The notes under the pieces: generated by a model | What the model saw: only the letters and a program-made list of their open reading frames with translations | What the model was told of the DNA's origin: nothing | The model's database searches: none | Shown: in pieces, positions 54,201-62,501 of the stretch | How the letters are laid out: the number at the start of each line of letters is the position of its first letter | Position numbering within the stretch: position 1 is the stretch's first letter | Source of the DNA: Pseudomonas sp. TH31 | Lineage (GTDB): Bacteria > Pseudomonadota > Gammaproteobacteria > Pseudomonadales > Pseudomonadaceae | Direction of reading: 5' to 3' | Length of the DNA stretch: 64,000 bases | Assembly: GCF_016650815.1 (NCBI RefSeq) | Contig: NZ_JAEKEZ010000014.1 | Span: 186,001 to 250,000, forward strand | Program-made: the position numbers and the translations under genes

Positions 54201-54580
54201 TCAAGGCTATTCGTCTCGCATTGCGTGCACACATCATGAACCACGCCTGGAAACACCCAGCGCCTGACCGCCAAGACCTTAAACGCTGGGCTAAACGCAG
54301 CATTGGCACCGTACACACGTTCCAGGGCAAAGAAGAAAAAACGGTATTCATGGTGCTGGGCGCGGACCCCGAAAACGATGGCGGGGCGAAGTGGGCATCC
54401 TCCAAACCCAACCTGCTGAACGTGGCACTGACCCGTGCCCAACACCATGTTTACCTGGTAGGCGATATCGAACTCTGGGGGAAGCTGCCTTACTTCGAAA
54501 AAGCTGCGATGGGTGAGTCAGCCATGCCTTGTTGGAAGAGACAGGATTTTGGAGTCATCACGCAAAAGGCCGAGGCCTGA
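51250..54580 (+). CDS. Large superfamily 1 DNA/RNA helicase, two frameshifts
   Basis: One protein of about 1,110 residues once two C's are restored. The first frame (51250-52212) is an N-terminal region with an acidic linker (EDDDEEEEVLEELD). Restoring C4 to C5 at 52190-52197 joins it to MQQFALNQIRED and Walker A (VNGPPGTGKTTLLRD). Then follow helicase motif Ia (MVVTSTNNAAVENI), Walker B (GWVFIDEAGQAVPQ) and VVGDPLQIEPVF. Restoring C6 to C7 at 54043-54048 joins the last motifs (IGTVHTFQGKEEKTVFMVL; NVALTRAQHHVYLVGD). The start is TTG 51250. It is DNA2/UPF1-like; a defence or RNA role is unknown. Confidence 0.8.
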
Positions 54581-54626
54581 TTTAAAGCGTATGGATGGTT
54601 ACCAACTACCCGCTGTGAAGTCTCAA

Positions 54627-54660
54627 ACAACAAAGCCCTGATCGAACGATCAGGGCTTTG
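54627..54660. terminator. Bidirectional terminator
   Basis: AACAAAGCCCTGATCG and its inverted copy form a 16-bp near-perfect stem with A/T runs on both sides. It ends the helicase gene (+) and the SDR fragment (-). Confidence 0.88.
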
Positions 54661-54684
54661 TTAGTTATGCATTTTGGAAACGTC

Positions 54685-55371
54685 TTAGTGTCCGGCGCTC
54701 TGCCCACCATCAACGTGCAAAATCTCGCCGGTAACAAAGTTTGCAGTGTCCAGATAGACAATCGCTTGAGTAATGTCGTGAACTTCACCCATATGCCCAA
54801 CCGGATGCAGTGCGCCCAGGGCCGTGTGAGTTTCTTCACTGTGCATCGGCGTCTTGATAATCCCAGGGCTCACCGCATTCACCCGAATCCCACGCTTGGC
54901 GTACTCAATGGCCAACGACTTGGTCGCCGCATTCAAGCCACCCTTGGTCAACGAAGCCAATACCGACGGCACGCCACCAATCGCATGGTCCACCAGGCTG
55001 GTGGTGATGTTGACCACATGACCGCTGCCCTGCTTTTCCATCTCGGTAATCGCAAGTTGGGTGATGTAGAAGAAGCCATTCAGGTTCACCGACAACACGG
55101 CGGCGTAGTCTTCCTGGGTGTAGGCGGTGAACGGTTTGGCGACGAAGATCCCGGCGTTGTTGACCATGTCCTTCAGGGAAGATCTCTTCCTCGAACTCTT
55201 TATCGCGATGTTTGTTTTTTCCAACTGAGTGCTGAGCACCACGTACAGCGGTTTGATCCCCGAGCCAGGAGGGAAGACAAGGATGAAGTTCTTGAATTCG
55301 GGCAGATATGGCGCGCGCGAGCAATACGGTTTCGTCCCGTAGCAAAAGCAGCCATTGCGGCAGAGCATCAC
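54685..55371 (-). pseudogene. 3' part of an SDR dehydrogenase fused to a bacteriocin-like remnant
   Basis: From about 55168 down to 54685 the frame is the C-terminal two-thirds of a short-chain dehydrogenase: MVNNAGIF, LSVNLNGFFYITQLAI, VNITTSLVD, then a stretch where YxxxK is replaced (SVLASLTKGGLNAATKSLAIEYA), RVNAVSPGIIKTPMH and GEILHVDGGQSAGH. The N-terminal NAD-binding TGxxxGIG is absent. In its place the frame reads LPEFKNFILVFPPGSGIKPLYVVLS, which resembles the domain just before the nuclease of S-type pyocins. A deletion or recombination has fused two unrelated gene ends. Almost certainly non-functional. Confidence 0.75.
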
Positions 55372-55587
55372 TTACCCTGGCAGCTCTCTCTGTGTCTTCG
55401 TGGCTCATAACCTCGGCACCAACCGTTGAAAAATACTTTATAGATACACAGCATATTGAAGGCCGCCCCCCATGCACTCGCTCCAACGAAATGCGACTCG
55501 TCGATGCCGGTGGCAGGGGTCAGAAATAAACAAAGGCGCCATAGCCGCCTTCAATGTGTTTATTTCTATAATTCACTAATCTACTAA

Positions 55588-55989
55588 TCAGACGGCCAGC
55601 TCTCGCAACGCCGCTGTGGCCAAAAAGCCGGAGCGTGATGCGTAGCGGTGATCTTTTTTGACCTTCTCGTCTATACGCAACAGTAGATTTTCAGGCAGAG
55701 AGGCGTTGAATCGAACTGACTTTCCAAGATAAGGAGTCAGATCGAAATCGACCACTGCCCACACACCGCCTTCGTAATCTGGATTGCCTAAATGGACGTC
55801 TACCTCTTTACCCTGGGGTAAAGCGGCACCATCAGCGACCATTCCTTCTAGATGCAACGCCAGTGCTTCGTTTACATTTTCAAGCGCTTGCGAAAAGGTG
55901 CTGCCGGAAGAAAAGCATCCAGGCACGTCGGGCACGGTCACCCCGTAATCAGAATCAGCGTCTTTGTGTAGTACGACTGGAAATTTCAT
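55588..55989 (-). CDS. hicB: HicB-type antitoxin
   Basis: A 133-residue antitoxin. The partial RNase H-like fold (FPVVLHKDADSDYGVTVPDVPGCFSSGSTFSQALENVNEAL) is followed by a C-terminal DNA-binding domain (VRFNASLPENLLLRIDEKVKKDHRYASRSGFLATAALREL). It neutralises HicA and represses the operon. It lies 138 bases downstream of hicA, a longer gap than usual, possibly holding its own promoter. Confidence 0.92.
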   Translation of the reverse strand: MKFPVVLHKDADSDYGVTVPDVPGCFSSGSTFSQALENVNEALALHLEGMVADGAALPQGKEVDVHLGNPDYEGGVWAVVDFDLTPYLGKSVRFNASLPENLLLRIDEKVKKDHRYASRSGFLATAALRELAV

Positions 55990-56127
55990 TGGTCATTCTC
56001 TCCATTGCGGACGTGCTATACGCCCGGTCTATCGTGGAGCTCCAGCAAGATCCCGTAAGGACCATCACTGTTATTTCTACGCCGTCCCAGTGAAGGCCTT
56101 GCGATAAGCCTTAGCCGGTACGTGGCC

Positions 56128-56310
56128 TCATTTGAGGCCCGCGGATTTCAAAATGCTGTGTAGCGTTCCTTTTGCGATTTCCGACTTGGGGTGTGGAACC
56201 GTCACCCGACCCGGCTTTGTTGGATGCTTGAACTGGTGATGACTGCCTTTGACCGCAACCTCCTCCCATCCATCCGCCAACATCAGATCAATCACCTCTC
56301 TACTCCGCAT
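56128..56310 (-). CDS. hicA: HicA-type mRNA interferase toxin
   Basis: A 60-residue toxin from ATG 56310 (CAGG upstream). It contains the family motif VIDLMLADGWEEVAVKGSHHQFKHPTKPGRVTVPHPKSEIAKGTLHSILKSAGL, with the catalytic histidine in GSHHQF, a double-stranded RNA-binding-like fold. It cleaves mRNA when HicB is degraded. In the order hicA-hicB on the minus strand. Confidence 0.93.
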   Translation of the reverse strand: MRSREVIDLMLADGWEEVAVKGSHHQFKHPTKPGRVTVPHPKSEIAKGTLHSILKSAGLK

Positions 56311-56332
56311 CCTGCCCCCCCTTGCTCCTAGT

Positions 56333-56347
56333 TGTGTAAGGTACACA
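56333..56347. promoter_or_regulatory. Probable hicAB operator
   Basis: TGTGTA-AGG-TACACA is a perfect dyad 23 bases upstream of hicA, with further GTGT/ACAC half-sites to about 56390. It fits the palindromic sites bound by HicB. Confidence 0.6.
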
Positions 56348-56467
56348 CGGCCTCAGGTGTGCACAAGTTATTTATACACACGATACACAACGAAGAGCAA
56401 GGAGGATGGTGGCGTGCCTTTGCCAGGAAAAATCTCCGCTTCATGTAGCCCGCTCGGTAACGTGTCG

Positions 56468-56647
56468 CTATTTCTCAGTTTTTTGCGACACATCCTGAGG
56501 ACGTTTCGCTGACGATGGCCTATGCGCTTTCCACCGCTTCTCACTGTTTAAGTGCTTGATCTGCGCGGGAGGAAGGGCTCGGCCAGCCTTCATCTCACGC
56601 ACGGACGCCAGCAAATCCTGCTGAAACTGATTCTGTTCTTCATCCAT
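56468..56647 (-). pseudogene. Fragment of an antitoxin-like gene
   Basis: A 59-residue frame from ATG 56647 (AGGAGCATCAGGA region upstream). FQQDLLASVREMKAGRALPP is the usual N-terminus of HTH antitoxins paired with RelE/HigB-type toxins. The HTH that should follow is missing and is replaced by basic sequence. A large palindrome lies just upstream (56707-56740), as expected for such an operon. Probably the remnant of a toxin-antitoxin pair. Confidence 0.45.
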
Positions 56648-56706
56648 TCCTGATGCTCCTTGAGCAAATCGACAAAGCGGTCGGCAGACAGTCCAGATTA
56701 TCAAAA

Positions 56707-56740
56707 TTATGGCTGGCCAATAATTATTGGCCAGCCATAA
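56707..56740. promoter_or_regulatory. 34-base perfect palindrome (probable operator)
   Basis: The half-site TTATGGCTGGCCAATAA is repeated inverted with no spacer. There is no T run outside the stem, so it is an unlikely terminator. It lies 60 bases upstream of the antitoxin-like fragment, the place for an autoregulatory operator. Confidence 0.6.
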
Positions 56741-56957
56741 AAACCACTAAAACGTTCACCCTATGCCACCACCTTGCCACGATTGCGCGTTCTCCCCCCT
56801 CAAGCTACCTTCATGCCGTCGCTGCCAATTCAGCGACCGGGCCTGAGAACTCGAATTCGATGCATGGACCCATCGGAGTTCTTATTATGAGTGCCCGCAA
56901 TATATTCAACATTTGCACTATTCATTTCCACCCCCGCCCAAAAACCGGAGGTGCCCA

Positions 56958-57251
56958 ATGACCATCCCCCAAGACCTGAAAACCATTGGCCTCACCCCCT
57001 TCTCCTACCACGCCAATCAACCGCTGTTCCGCATCAACGCCGGTGTCCCGGTGGTCAAAGCCCTCTCCCATGCCTCCGACCTGCTCCACATCGCCAAACT
57101 GCTCGCCTACGACGCGGCCATGGTTCGCGACACCGACCGGCATGCCTGGGCGTCGTATTATTTACAGGATATGAGTAAGGCGATCATCGATGACGTGGTG
57201 AAGGTGCTCGATGCGCCGGGGAATAATCGCCGTAGTAACGTCGCCACATAA
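56958..57251 (+). CDS. DUF3077-domain protein
   Basis: A 97-residue protein starting at ATG 56958 (CGGAGGTG upstream). PLFRINAGVPVVKALSHASDLLHIAKLLAYDAAM is the DUF3077 pattern, common in Pseudomonas and of unknown function. It is monocistronic and ends at a strong terminator (57269-57297). Confidence 0.85.
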   Translation: MTIPQDLKTIGLTPFSYHANQPLFRINAGVPVVKALSHASDLLHIAKLLAYDAAMVRDTDRHAWASYYLQDMSKAIIDDVVKVLDAPGNNRRSNVAT

Positions 57252-57268
57252 CTCACGCTGCACGTATG

Positions 57269-57297
57269 AAAAAGCCCCGAATCAATCGGGGCTTTTT
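57269..57297. terminator. Bidirectional terminator
   Basis: AAAAGCCCCGA-ATCAA-TCGGGGCTTTTTG lies between the convergent DUF3077 gene and the Fic gene. Confidence 0.92.
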
Positions 57298-57322
57298 GCG
57301 TAGGCTGAGCGGGCCAAGTCGG

Positions 57323-58936
57323 TCATCTACCGACTGGCTGAGTAGGGTGATATCGATCACTCACGCTACTGTCTATCGGCTCCTCCTCCCGTACAGACTG
57401 AGCCAGCGCTTCGGTAATGGCAGACCAAATTTCCGGCCTGGTCAGCACCGGCATTTCCTTTGCCAATACGTTGGTCAGCTTGCCCTCATTCTGCTCCATC
57501 GATCGCAACAGCCGATCAGCCTGATGGTCCGGCATTTCAACGACCTCCATGATCGCCTGCCGGGCCTTTATGTGGCTGCGTAAATACCGCGACTCTTCTC
57601 GCATCTGTTCGGTGATGGTGCGACGAATGATGTTGGACATGAACACCACGTGGGGTCCCAGGTTTGGGTAGCGCCACACCGGGCGGGCCTGATCGTGGCC
57701 GGTGAATTCAATGTTTGAGACCACGCCGTCAGGATATTGCGTGCGGGTACTGGCGAACGTTACCTGGTCACGAATGCCCTGCATGAGCGGTTTTGAAACC
57801 TGGTCCAGCACGCTGTCATACAGGCGTCTCTCGGCAGAGTCGTCGGTGATCACCGCTGAAATCGGCAGAATCACCGTGTCTGGAATGGCCCCATCGCGAC
57901 GCAAAATATCGTTGATCAGGAAGCGATGCACCCGGCCGTTGCCATCGGCCAGCGGATGGATATAGACAAAAGCGAACGCGGTGACAGCGCTGCGCATGAC
58001 CGGGGACTGGCCCTTGGTGCGATTCAGAAAGACGCGAAGGCCTTCCAGCATCCGTTCCAGGTCGCTCTCGGGAGGCGCGACGTAATGGACAATTTCCTGA
58101 TAGCGCACCGTCTCGCCAACAAATACCGGGGACTGACGAATCCCCAGGCGCGTGAGCGTTGTCACGGCGCCCAGGATTTCGTTTTGCATCTGCGCCAGTG
58201 CTGCGTCGGTGAGCGGCAGTTCACCCTGGCCGGTGCGTCGCGCCATGACATCGGCGAAACGCTGGATACGAGTGGAGCGATCCGCCTCCCCTTCGATTGC
58301 GAAGCTGGCTTTGCTTTCCCTGAGTGTCATCCATGCTGCCGCTCGGAGCAGAAGCGCTTCGCCAAACTCTGCAGTCAATTGACCAAAGAGCTGAGGCACA
58401 TCGAGGTTGGCAGCCGACTTGACGGCCTCTGTCTTGACGATGGTTGGGCAGAAGTAGCGGGTGCCTGGCAGGTTGTCATTGACTCGCCAACGCGGGACTT
58501 TTACCGCCTCTTCAGGTGAGGCGGCCACCATCAAATCGGCGTTGATGGCGTCTATGTACTTACCGCCGATGGGCTCTGGCGCCTGCAGTTGCTCGCCAGT
58601 CAGCCACTCAAACAGGAAAGCCGCCCGGCGTACATATTGACCACTGGGCTCGGCGTTCAACCAATCCTGTACGGGTGCAGGGCCGACCTTGGTGAACAGT
58701 CGGGCCAGGAACTCAAGGCTGGGAACTTCATGCCGCAGGTGAAATTGCAGATGGGATGAGAGGTGCGAATCGGGGCGCATATTTTCCGTGTAGGTCTCAA
58801 GACGAAACCCATCCTCGACCTGAGTCGACCGTCGACTACCGATCTGACTTAACACCGGCAACCGTGCCATCGGCAGGACTGCAAATGTTGTCGCTAACCA
58901 GGCAGCACCGACGGGGTCTGCGGGAAAATCGCTCAC
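57323..58936 (-). CDS. Fic-domain protein (probable AMP transferase)
   Basis: A protein of about 537 residues. The start is probably GTG 58936 (CAGGAG upstream). The catalytic motif is VYIHPLADGNGRVHR (HPFxDGNGR with L for F). An inhibitory motif SFAIEGE lies N-terminal to it, as in class II Fic proteins, so activity is self-inhibited. A helical N-terminal region (DUF4172-like) and a C-terminal winged-helix-like region flank the Fic core. It transfers AMP (or another nucleotide) to target proteins. Repeats upstream (59013-59183) may be its control sites. Confidence 0.88.
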   Translation of the reverse strand: MSDFPADPVGAAWLATTFAVLPMARLPVLSQIGSRRSTQVEDGFRLETYTENMRPDSHLSSHLQFHLRHEVPSLEFLARLFTKVGPAPVQDWLNAEPSGQYVRRAAFLFEWLTGEQLQAPEPIGGKYIDAINADLMVAASPEEAVKVPRWRVNDNLPGTRYFCPTIVKTEAVKSAANLDVPQLFGQLTAEFGEALLLRAAAWMTLRESKASFAIEGEADRSTRIQRFADVMARRTGQGELPLTDAALAQMQNEILGAVTTLTRLGIRQSPVFVGETVRYQEIVHYVAPPESDLERMLEGLRVFLNRTKGQSPVMRSAVTAFAFVYIHPLADGNGRVHRFLINDILRRDGAIPDTVILPISAVITDDSAERRLYDSVLDQVSKPLMQGIRDQVTFASTRTQYPDGVVSNIEFTGHDQARPVWRYPNLGPHVVFMSNIIRRTITEQMREESRYLRSHIKARQAIMEVVEMPDHQADRLLRSMEQNEGKLTNVLAKEMPVLTRPEIWSAITEALAQSVREEEPIDSSVSDRYHPTQPVGR

Positions 58937-59012
58937 GGTCACGCTCCTGTACACGCTTCGCCAAATCAAAAATGCCTATAACTGGAGAGTAACGCTCAAA
59001 ATTAAGTTTTCC

Positions 59013-59183
59013 TGCATAAAAATGACTATTTTTTGATTGAAATGCATAAAAACGAACATTTATAGCGATTACAAAAGCATTTGCACCTTTAGAGATCAAG
59101 TTCTCTACATTTACGCCACATGCATAAAAATGAGTTTATGTGCTCAAAAACGAACATAAAACAGGACTTTTGCATAAAACCGT
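59013..59183. repeat. Cluster of five TGCATAAAAAyGA direct repeats
   Basis: Copies begin at 59013 (TGCATAAAAATGA), 59043 (TGCATAAAAACGA), 59121 (TGCATAAAAATGA), 59141 (TGCTCAAAAACGA) and 59171 (TGCATAAAACCGT), all in the same orientation. Steps of 30, 78, 20 and 30 bases place several on one helix face. They fill the 300-base AT-rich gap between the Fic and RES genes. The nearest gene with its promoter here is fic, so an operator array for it is likely. Confidence 0.7.
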
Positions 59184-59235
59184 ACAGAAATCGGTCAGCC
59201 ATTCTGAATGGCCTAACTATTTTTACCCTTCCCTC

Positions 59236-59916
59236 TCACACCTCACTCACCTCAAACACAAACGAAATCCTCCGACTGCTCGCACTCCACACATACCGAA
59301 TATGTTTCCCCTGCTTCGGAATGGACACGGCGGGCGGGCGAAACGCGGCAACACATTCATGCCCAGGCAACCGAACGCTGTTGTAGAGCAGCCCCCAGGA
59401 CAAGGTTTCGCGCAGTTGTCGGGCGAAGGTTTGGGCCGGGCCGTACGCCGTCGTATCCGGATCATGCAGGTGCGGATAGTGCTGGCGAATGTCATGCAGC
59501 GGTTTGACGACTTTGTTGAGGTAGGTACGCATGGTCAACTCAAGGTCCGGCTCGTTGGTGGCCGCGAGGAAACGTTCCTGGTGGTAACTCGTTTCGGCAA
59601 TGGCGGCAGCCTGGCTGCTGGCGGCGTAATAGACGCCGAAGGTGCCGTCGGTAAAGCGGCTGGTTTTGCCGATATGGGTAAAGGCGGCCATGACGGGCGT
59701 GGAGCCGGGCCCGGAGATTCGGTCTTCGGGGCGCACGCGAGAAAGCACGCCGGCCTCTTCCATCAATCGGTCATTGGTCAGCGCCTCGAGGGCGTAGGCG
59801 GTCGGCAAATCTTCGGGGGCGAGCACGTCTTCGAACAATGCGATCGGCGGGAAGCTGCTGTTGACGATCCGATAGGCCCGCGGCCACTGCGGATCGGCCA
59901 GCTCCGGCGCCATCAA
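59236..59916 (-). CDS. RES-domain toxin (NAD-degrading)
   Basis: A 226-residue RES-family protein. It has YRIVNSSFPPI (arginine), RFTDGTFGVYYAASSQAAAIAETSYH (tyrosine and glutamate) and the distal serine region LLYNSVRLPGHECVAAFRPP. RES toxins break NAD+ with phosphate or water and stop growth. The start overlaps the antitoxin stop, an antitoxin-first operon as in ParS/Xre-RES systems. Confidence 0.88.
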   Translation of the reverse strand: MMAPELADPQWPRAYRIVNSSFPPIALFEDVLAPEDLPTAYALEALTNDRLMEEAGVLSRVRPEDRISGPGSTPVMAAFTHIGKTSRFTDGTFGVYYAASSQAAAIAETSYHQERFLAATNEPDLELTMRTYLNKVVKPLHDIRQHYPHLHDPDTTAYGPAQTFARQLRETLSWGLLYNSVRLPGHECVAAFRPPAVSIPKQGKHIRYVWSASSRRISFVFEVSEV

Positions 59917-60323
59917 CCGCGCACGCCGTCGAGGTAGCGGCGCACGTCGGCGATGTCCACCACCCGCCCGACCAGCATGTAATCCAAGGCCGTCTGGCCA
60001 TTGAACGGCGCGGCGGTGTTCGGGCTACTGACCCATTTGTAAGCACGTTCTCGGCTGTTGCTGAAGATGATGCTCAGCGCCTTGTGGATGCCCATCAGGT
60101 AGGAAATGCGCTCCAGGGTGTCGTGGGGCAAACGCACGTTGGGCGGTAGGTGTTTGTACTTGTAGAACGTGGTGTTGCCGACTTTGCCCAGCAAGGTGCG
60201 TTGCTGCTCGGCGCTGCAGCCCCAGCGCTCCATGAGGTTGAAAAAGAACTTGAGCGCGACCCGGCCGGCTTCGGGGGCGTCGAGTTGTTGCTGTGGGCTG
60301 AGTGCTGGGGATGAGGCAGGCAT
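59913..60323 (-). CDS. Xre/MbcA/ParS-type antitoxin of the RES toxin
   Basis: A 136-residue protein. The N-terminal HTH is FFNLMERWGCSAEQQRTLLGKVGNTTFYKYKHLPP. The C-terminal MbcA/ParS toxin-binding domain has DTLERISYLMGIHKALSIIFSN, RAYKWVSSPNTAAPFNGQTALDYMLVG and the end region that blocks the toxin site. It should repress its own promoter. Confidence 0.9.
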   Translation of the reverse strand: MPASSPALSPQQQLDAPEAGRVALKFFFNLMERWGCSAEQQRTLLGKVGNTTFYKYKHLPPNVRLPHDTLERISYLMGIHKALSIIFSNSRERAYKWVSSPNTAAPFNGQTALDYMLVGRVVDIADVRRYLDGVRG

Positions 60324-60645
60324 GCGGATGGCCTCCTTTTAAATAGCGTAAGTCCAGCCTAGTACAGATACGGATAGATAGGTGAATTTAATCCGTAAGC
60401 GAACACTGGTCCCTTGCTTCGCCGAATCTAAAAATCCGCACGCCCTTCGCATTTTTTTGATCCCAATCACCCTCAAGTCATCAAAAACCCCGATCCTGTG
60501 TAAGCCTCCAGCCATCGGCTGCGGAATCAATTCGCTACTAAAGCCGCGACAACTATGCTCAGGTGCAGGAATATAGCCGGCATAGGCGCCGGATAGGCCG
60601 CAAGGTACACAACAATTGCCAGCCCACTTTAGAGGGCATTACCCC
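60324..60645. other. Intergenic region between the RES-Xre pair and LysR
   Basis: A 320-base gap with promoters for both directions. GATACGGATAGATAGG-type repeats near 60366-60382 could be antitoxin operator sequence. I see no gene. Confidence 0.4.
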
Positions 60646-61572
60646 ATGGATAGCAGAACCTTACGCAACCTCATGCGCATCGTGCAGACCGGCTCGTTGT
60701 CGGCGGCGGCAGAGCATTCCTGTTTGACGGTGCAGGCGTTGGCCGCGCAGTTGAACAAGGTCGAAGAGCAGTTTGGTTTTCGCCTGTTTCGACGTTCCAA
60801 CAAGGGCCTGACCCTGACCGCGCAGGGCACGGAGCTCACGCCCTATATAGACAAGGTCCTGGTCGCCACGCGGCAAATGGAAGAGAAAGTCACTGCATTG
60901 AAGGTGCCCGGTCAGCGCACGCTGAAGGTGGCGCTGAATACCACGCTGTCGGAGGATTTCAATCGGCGAATGATCGGACGCCTGTTTGAGGTGTTTCCTG
61001 ATCATCAGCTGGAATTCAGCTACGCCGAGTCGATGGAAAACCTCAGTAAGCTGAAGAATGAAGATTTCGACCTGGCCGTGCTGATCGGCCCGCAAAAGCC
61101 CGGTTTGCCGAGCATTGTGCTGCCCGATGTCCACGTTCAGGTGGTGGGGGCTCATTGCGGCCAGGAGAATGATCCGTTGGTGTTGCTGGGCGATAAGCTT
61201 CAGGTGCGTCCGGCGGACGATTGTCCGTATTCCCACAGCTTTTTGCGCTTTCTCGACGCCGGTCTCGGTAATTACGAAACCGGTCAACGGACGATTTACT
61301 CCTGCAGCGAGACCCTGACCCTGTCGCTGATCACGCAAATGGACGGCCTCGGCATGGTGTCTCGCGAGGCGGCCCAGCGTAACGGCTTGAGCATTTTCCC
61401 GGGTTTCGAGGATTTCCTCGAAGTGCGGCTGGCGGTCAATAACCCCGACTTGTCGGGTCAGACCTTGAGCGATATCGTCGATTTACGCCTACATGAACGA
61501 ACCGAGCGCAATGTACGCAGCCGTCCCAACCGCCACACTGAGAAAGAGGTTTTTGCTGAAATACGCACATAA
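60646..61572 (+). CDS. LysR-family transcriptional regulator
   Basis: About 308 residues from ATG 60646. The N-terminal HTH is LMRIVQTGSLSAAAEHSCLTVQALAAQLNKVEEQFGFRLFRRSNKGLTLTAQG, followed by a periplasmic-binding-like effector domain. It overlaps the convergent azlD gene by 84 bases with arginine-rich sequence. If one T is missing from ATTTACG near 61480 the protein would end at a TGA at 61494-61496, a more usual length of about 283. It may regulate the cluster to its right, though azlD lies between. Confidence 0.82.
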   Translation: MDSRTLRNLMRIVQTGSLSAAAEHSCLTVQALAAQLNKVEEQFGFRLFRRSNKGLTLTAQGTELTPYIDKVLVATRQMEEKVTALKVPGQRTLKVALNTTLSEDFNRRMIGRLFEVFPDHQLEFSYAESMENLSKLKNEDFDLAVLIGPQKPGLPSIVLPDVHVQVVGAHCGQENDPLVLLGDKLQVRPADDCPYSHSFLRFLDAGLGNYETGQRTIYSCSETLTLSLITQMDGLGMVSREAAQRNGLSIFPGFEDFLEVRLAVNNPDLSGQTLSDIVDLRLHERTERNVRSRPNRHTEKEVFAEIRT

Positions 61573-61806
61573 CAACGTCGGAATCGCGGCATAGAATTCC
61601 GGGCGATCGAGCTGCACATGCTGGTCCTTGATCAACAAGGGCGTGAGGCTGATCGCAGCGACGATCGCCACTGGCAGGTATTCCAGCGCCCGGGCGACGA
61701 AGGGTGGCCAGTGGTCGGTGTTCACTTGCAGCGGCAATGCGCGCGGCAGGAAGGTCACGGCCATCATCAGCACGACGACCAGGATCAGGAACGTTTGGTC
61801 AGGCAT
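61489..61806 (-). CDS. azlD: AzlD-type branched-chain amino-acid exporter subunit
   Basis: A 105-residue membrane protein with about four helices, starting at ATG 61806: FLILVVVLMMAVTFLPRALPLQV and ALEYLPVAIVAAISLTPLLI. It is the small subunit of AzlCD/YgaZH exporters of branched-chain amino acids and analogues. It overlaps azlC by 22 bases. Confidence 0.88.
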   Translation of the reverse strand: MPDQTFLILVVVLMMAVTFLPRALPLQVNTDHWPPFVARALEYLPVAIVAAISLTPLLIKDQHVQLDRPEFYAAIPTLLCAYFSKNLFLSVAVGTAAYIALGSFM

Positions 61807-62501
61807 ACACCCACCCCGCAGCCGACGAATGTGGCGATAAACACGTTGAACGGCGAGCTGCCGACCAGGCTCAGGGCGCCCATGCAGGCAACCGCGGCCA
61901 GGGCCGCGATCAGCTTGTTGCGGGTGTTGCACAGCGACACCAGCACGTAGAGCATCATCGAGGTCAGGGCGTAGTCGAGTTGATATTTGATCAGGTGCGC
62001 GGCGTACTGTGCGCAGATCGCCCCGAGCAAACCGCCGAGCACCCACGAGGTGTGGCAAAACAGGTTGAAGCCGATCAGGTAACGCACATTGACCGGCGCG
62101 CCGCTGCCCAGTTTCACACTGTGGAAGGCGAACGATTCATCGGTCAGCCCGCCGGCATAACACCAGCGCTCGAAACGACTGAGCCCCAACGCCCGCAATG
62201 CCTTGGCCATGTAGACCGACATCAGCATGTGCCGCGCGTTGATCAAAAACGTGGTGAGGATAATCGTGGTCAGCGAAGCGCCGCTGGAGATCAGCGCCAA
62301 CGCGGCAAACTGCGAAGCGCCGGCATACACGAACAGGCACATCGCGACCGGCAACCACACGGGCAACCCGGCGTTGACGGCCATCAAGCCAAACACGAAC
62401 GCCACCGTGAAGTAACCGGCCACTACCGGGCTGGCTTCGGCAAAGGTGCGCGAAGGTTGTGGCTCGACCATCAGCGGCTGGCTGCTGGACGTCTCATTCA
62501 T
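61785..62501 (-). CDS. azlC: AzlC-type branched-chain amino-acid exporter subunit
   Basis: A 238-residue membrane protein of the AzlC family, with YFTVAFVFGLMAVNAGLPVW, CLFVYAGASQFAALALISSGAS and INARHMLMSVYMA, the typical signature. It forms a complex with AzlD. The start ATG 62501 overlaps the GNAT stop by four bases (ATGA). Confidence 0.92.
   Translation of the reverse strand: MNETSSSQPLMVEPQPSRTFAEASPVVAGYFTVAFVFGLMAVNAGLPVWLPVAMCLFVYAGASQFAALALISSGASLTTIILTTFLINARHMLMSVYMAKALRALGLSRFERWCYAGGLTDESFAFHSVKLGSGAPVNVRYLIGFNLFCHTSWVLGGLLGAICAQYAAHLIKYQLDYALTSMMLYVLVSLCNTRNKLIAALAAVACMGALSLVGSSPFNVFIATFVGCGVGVCLTKRS

Noticed and set aside
54685..55168. Functional SDR dehydrogenase
   Set aside because: The NAD-binding N-terminus is missing and the catalytic YxxxK is not intact, so the gene is called a remnant.
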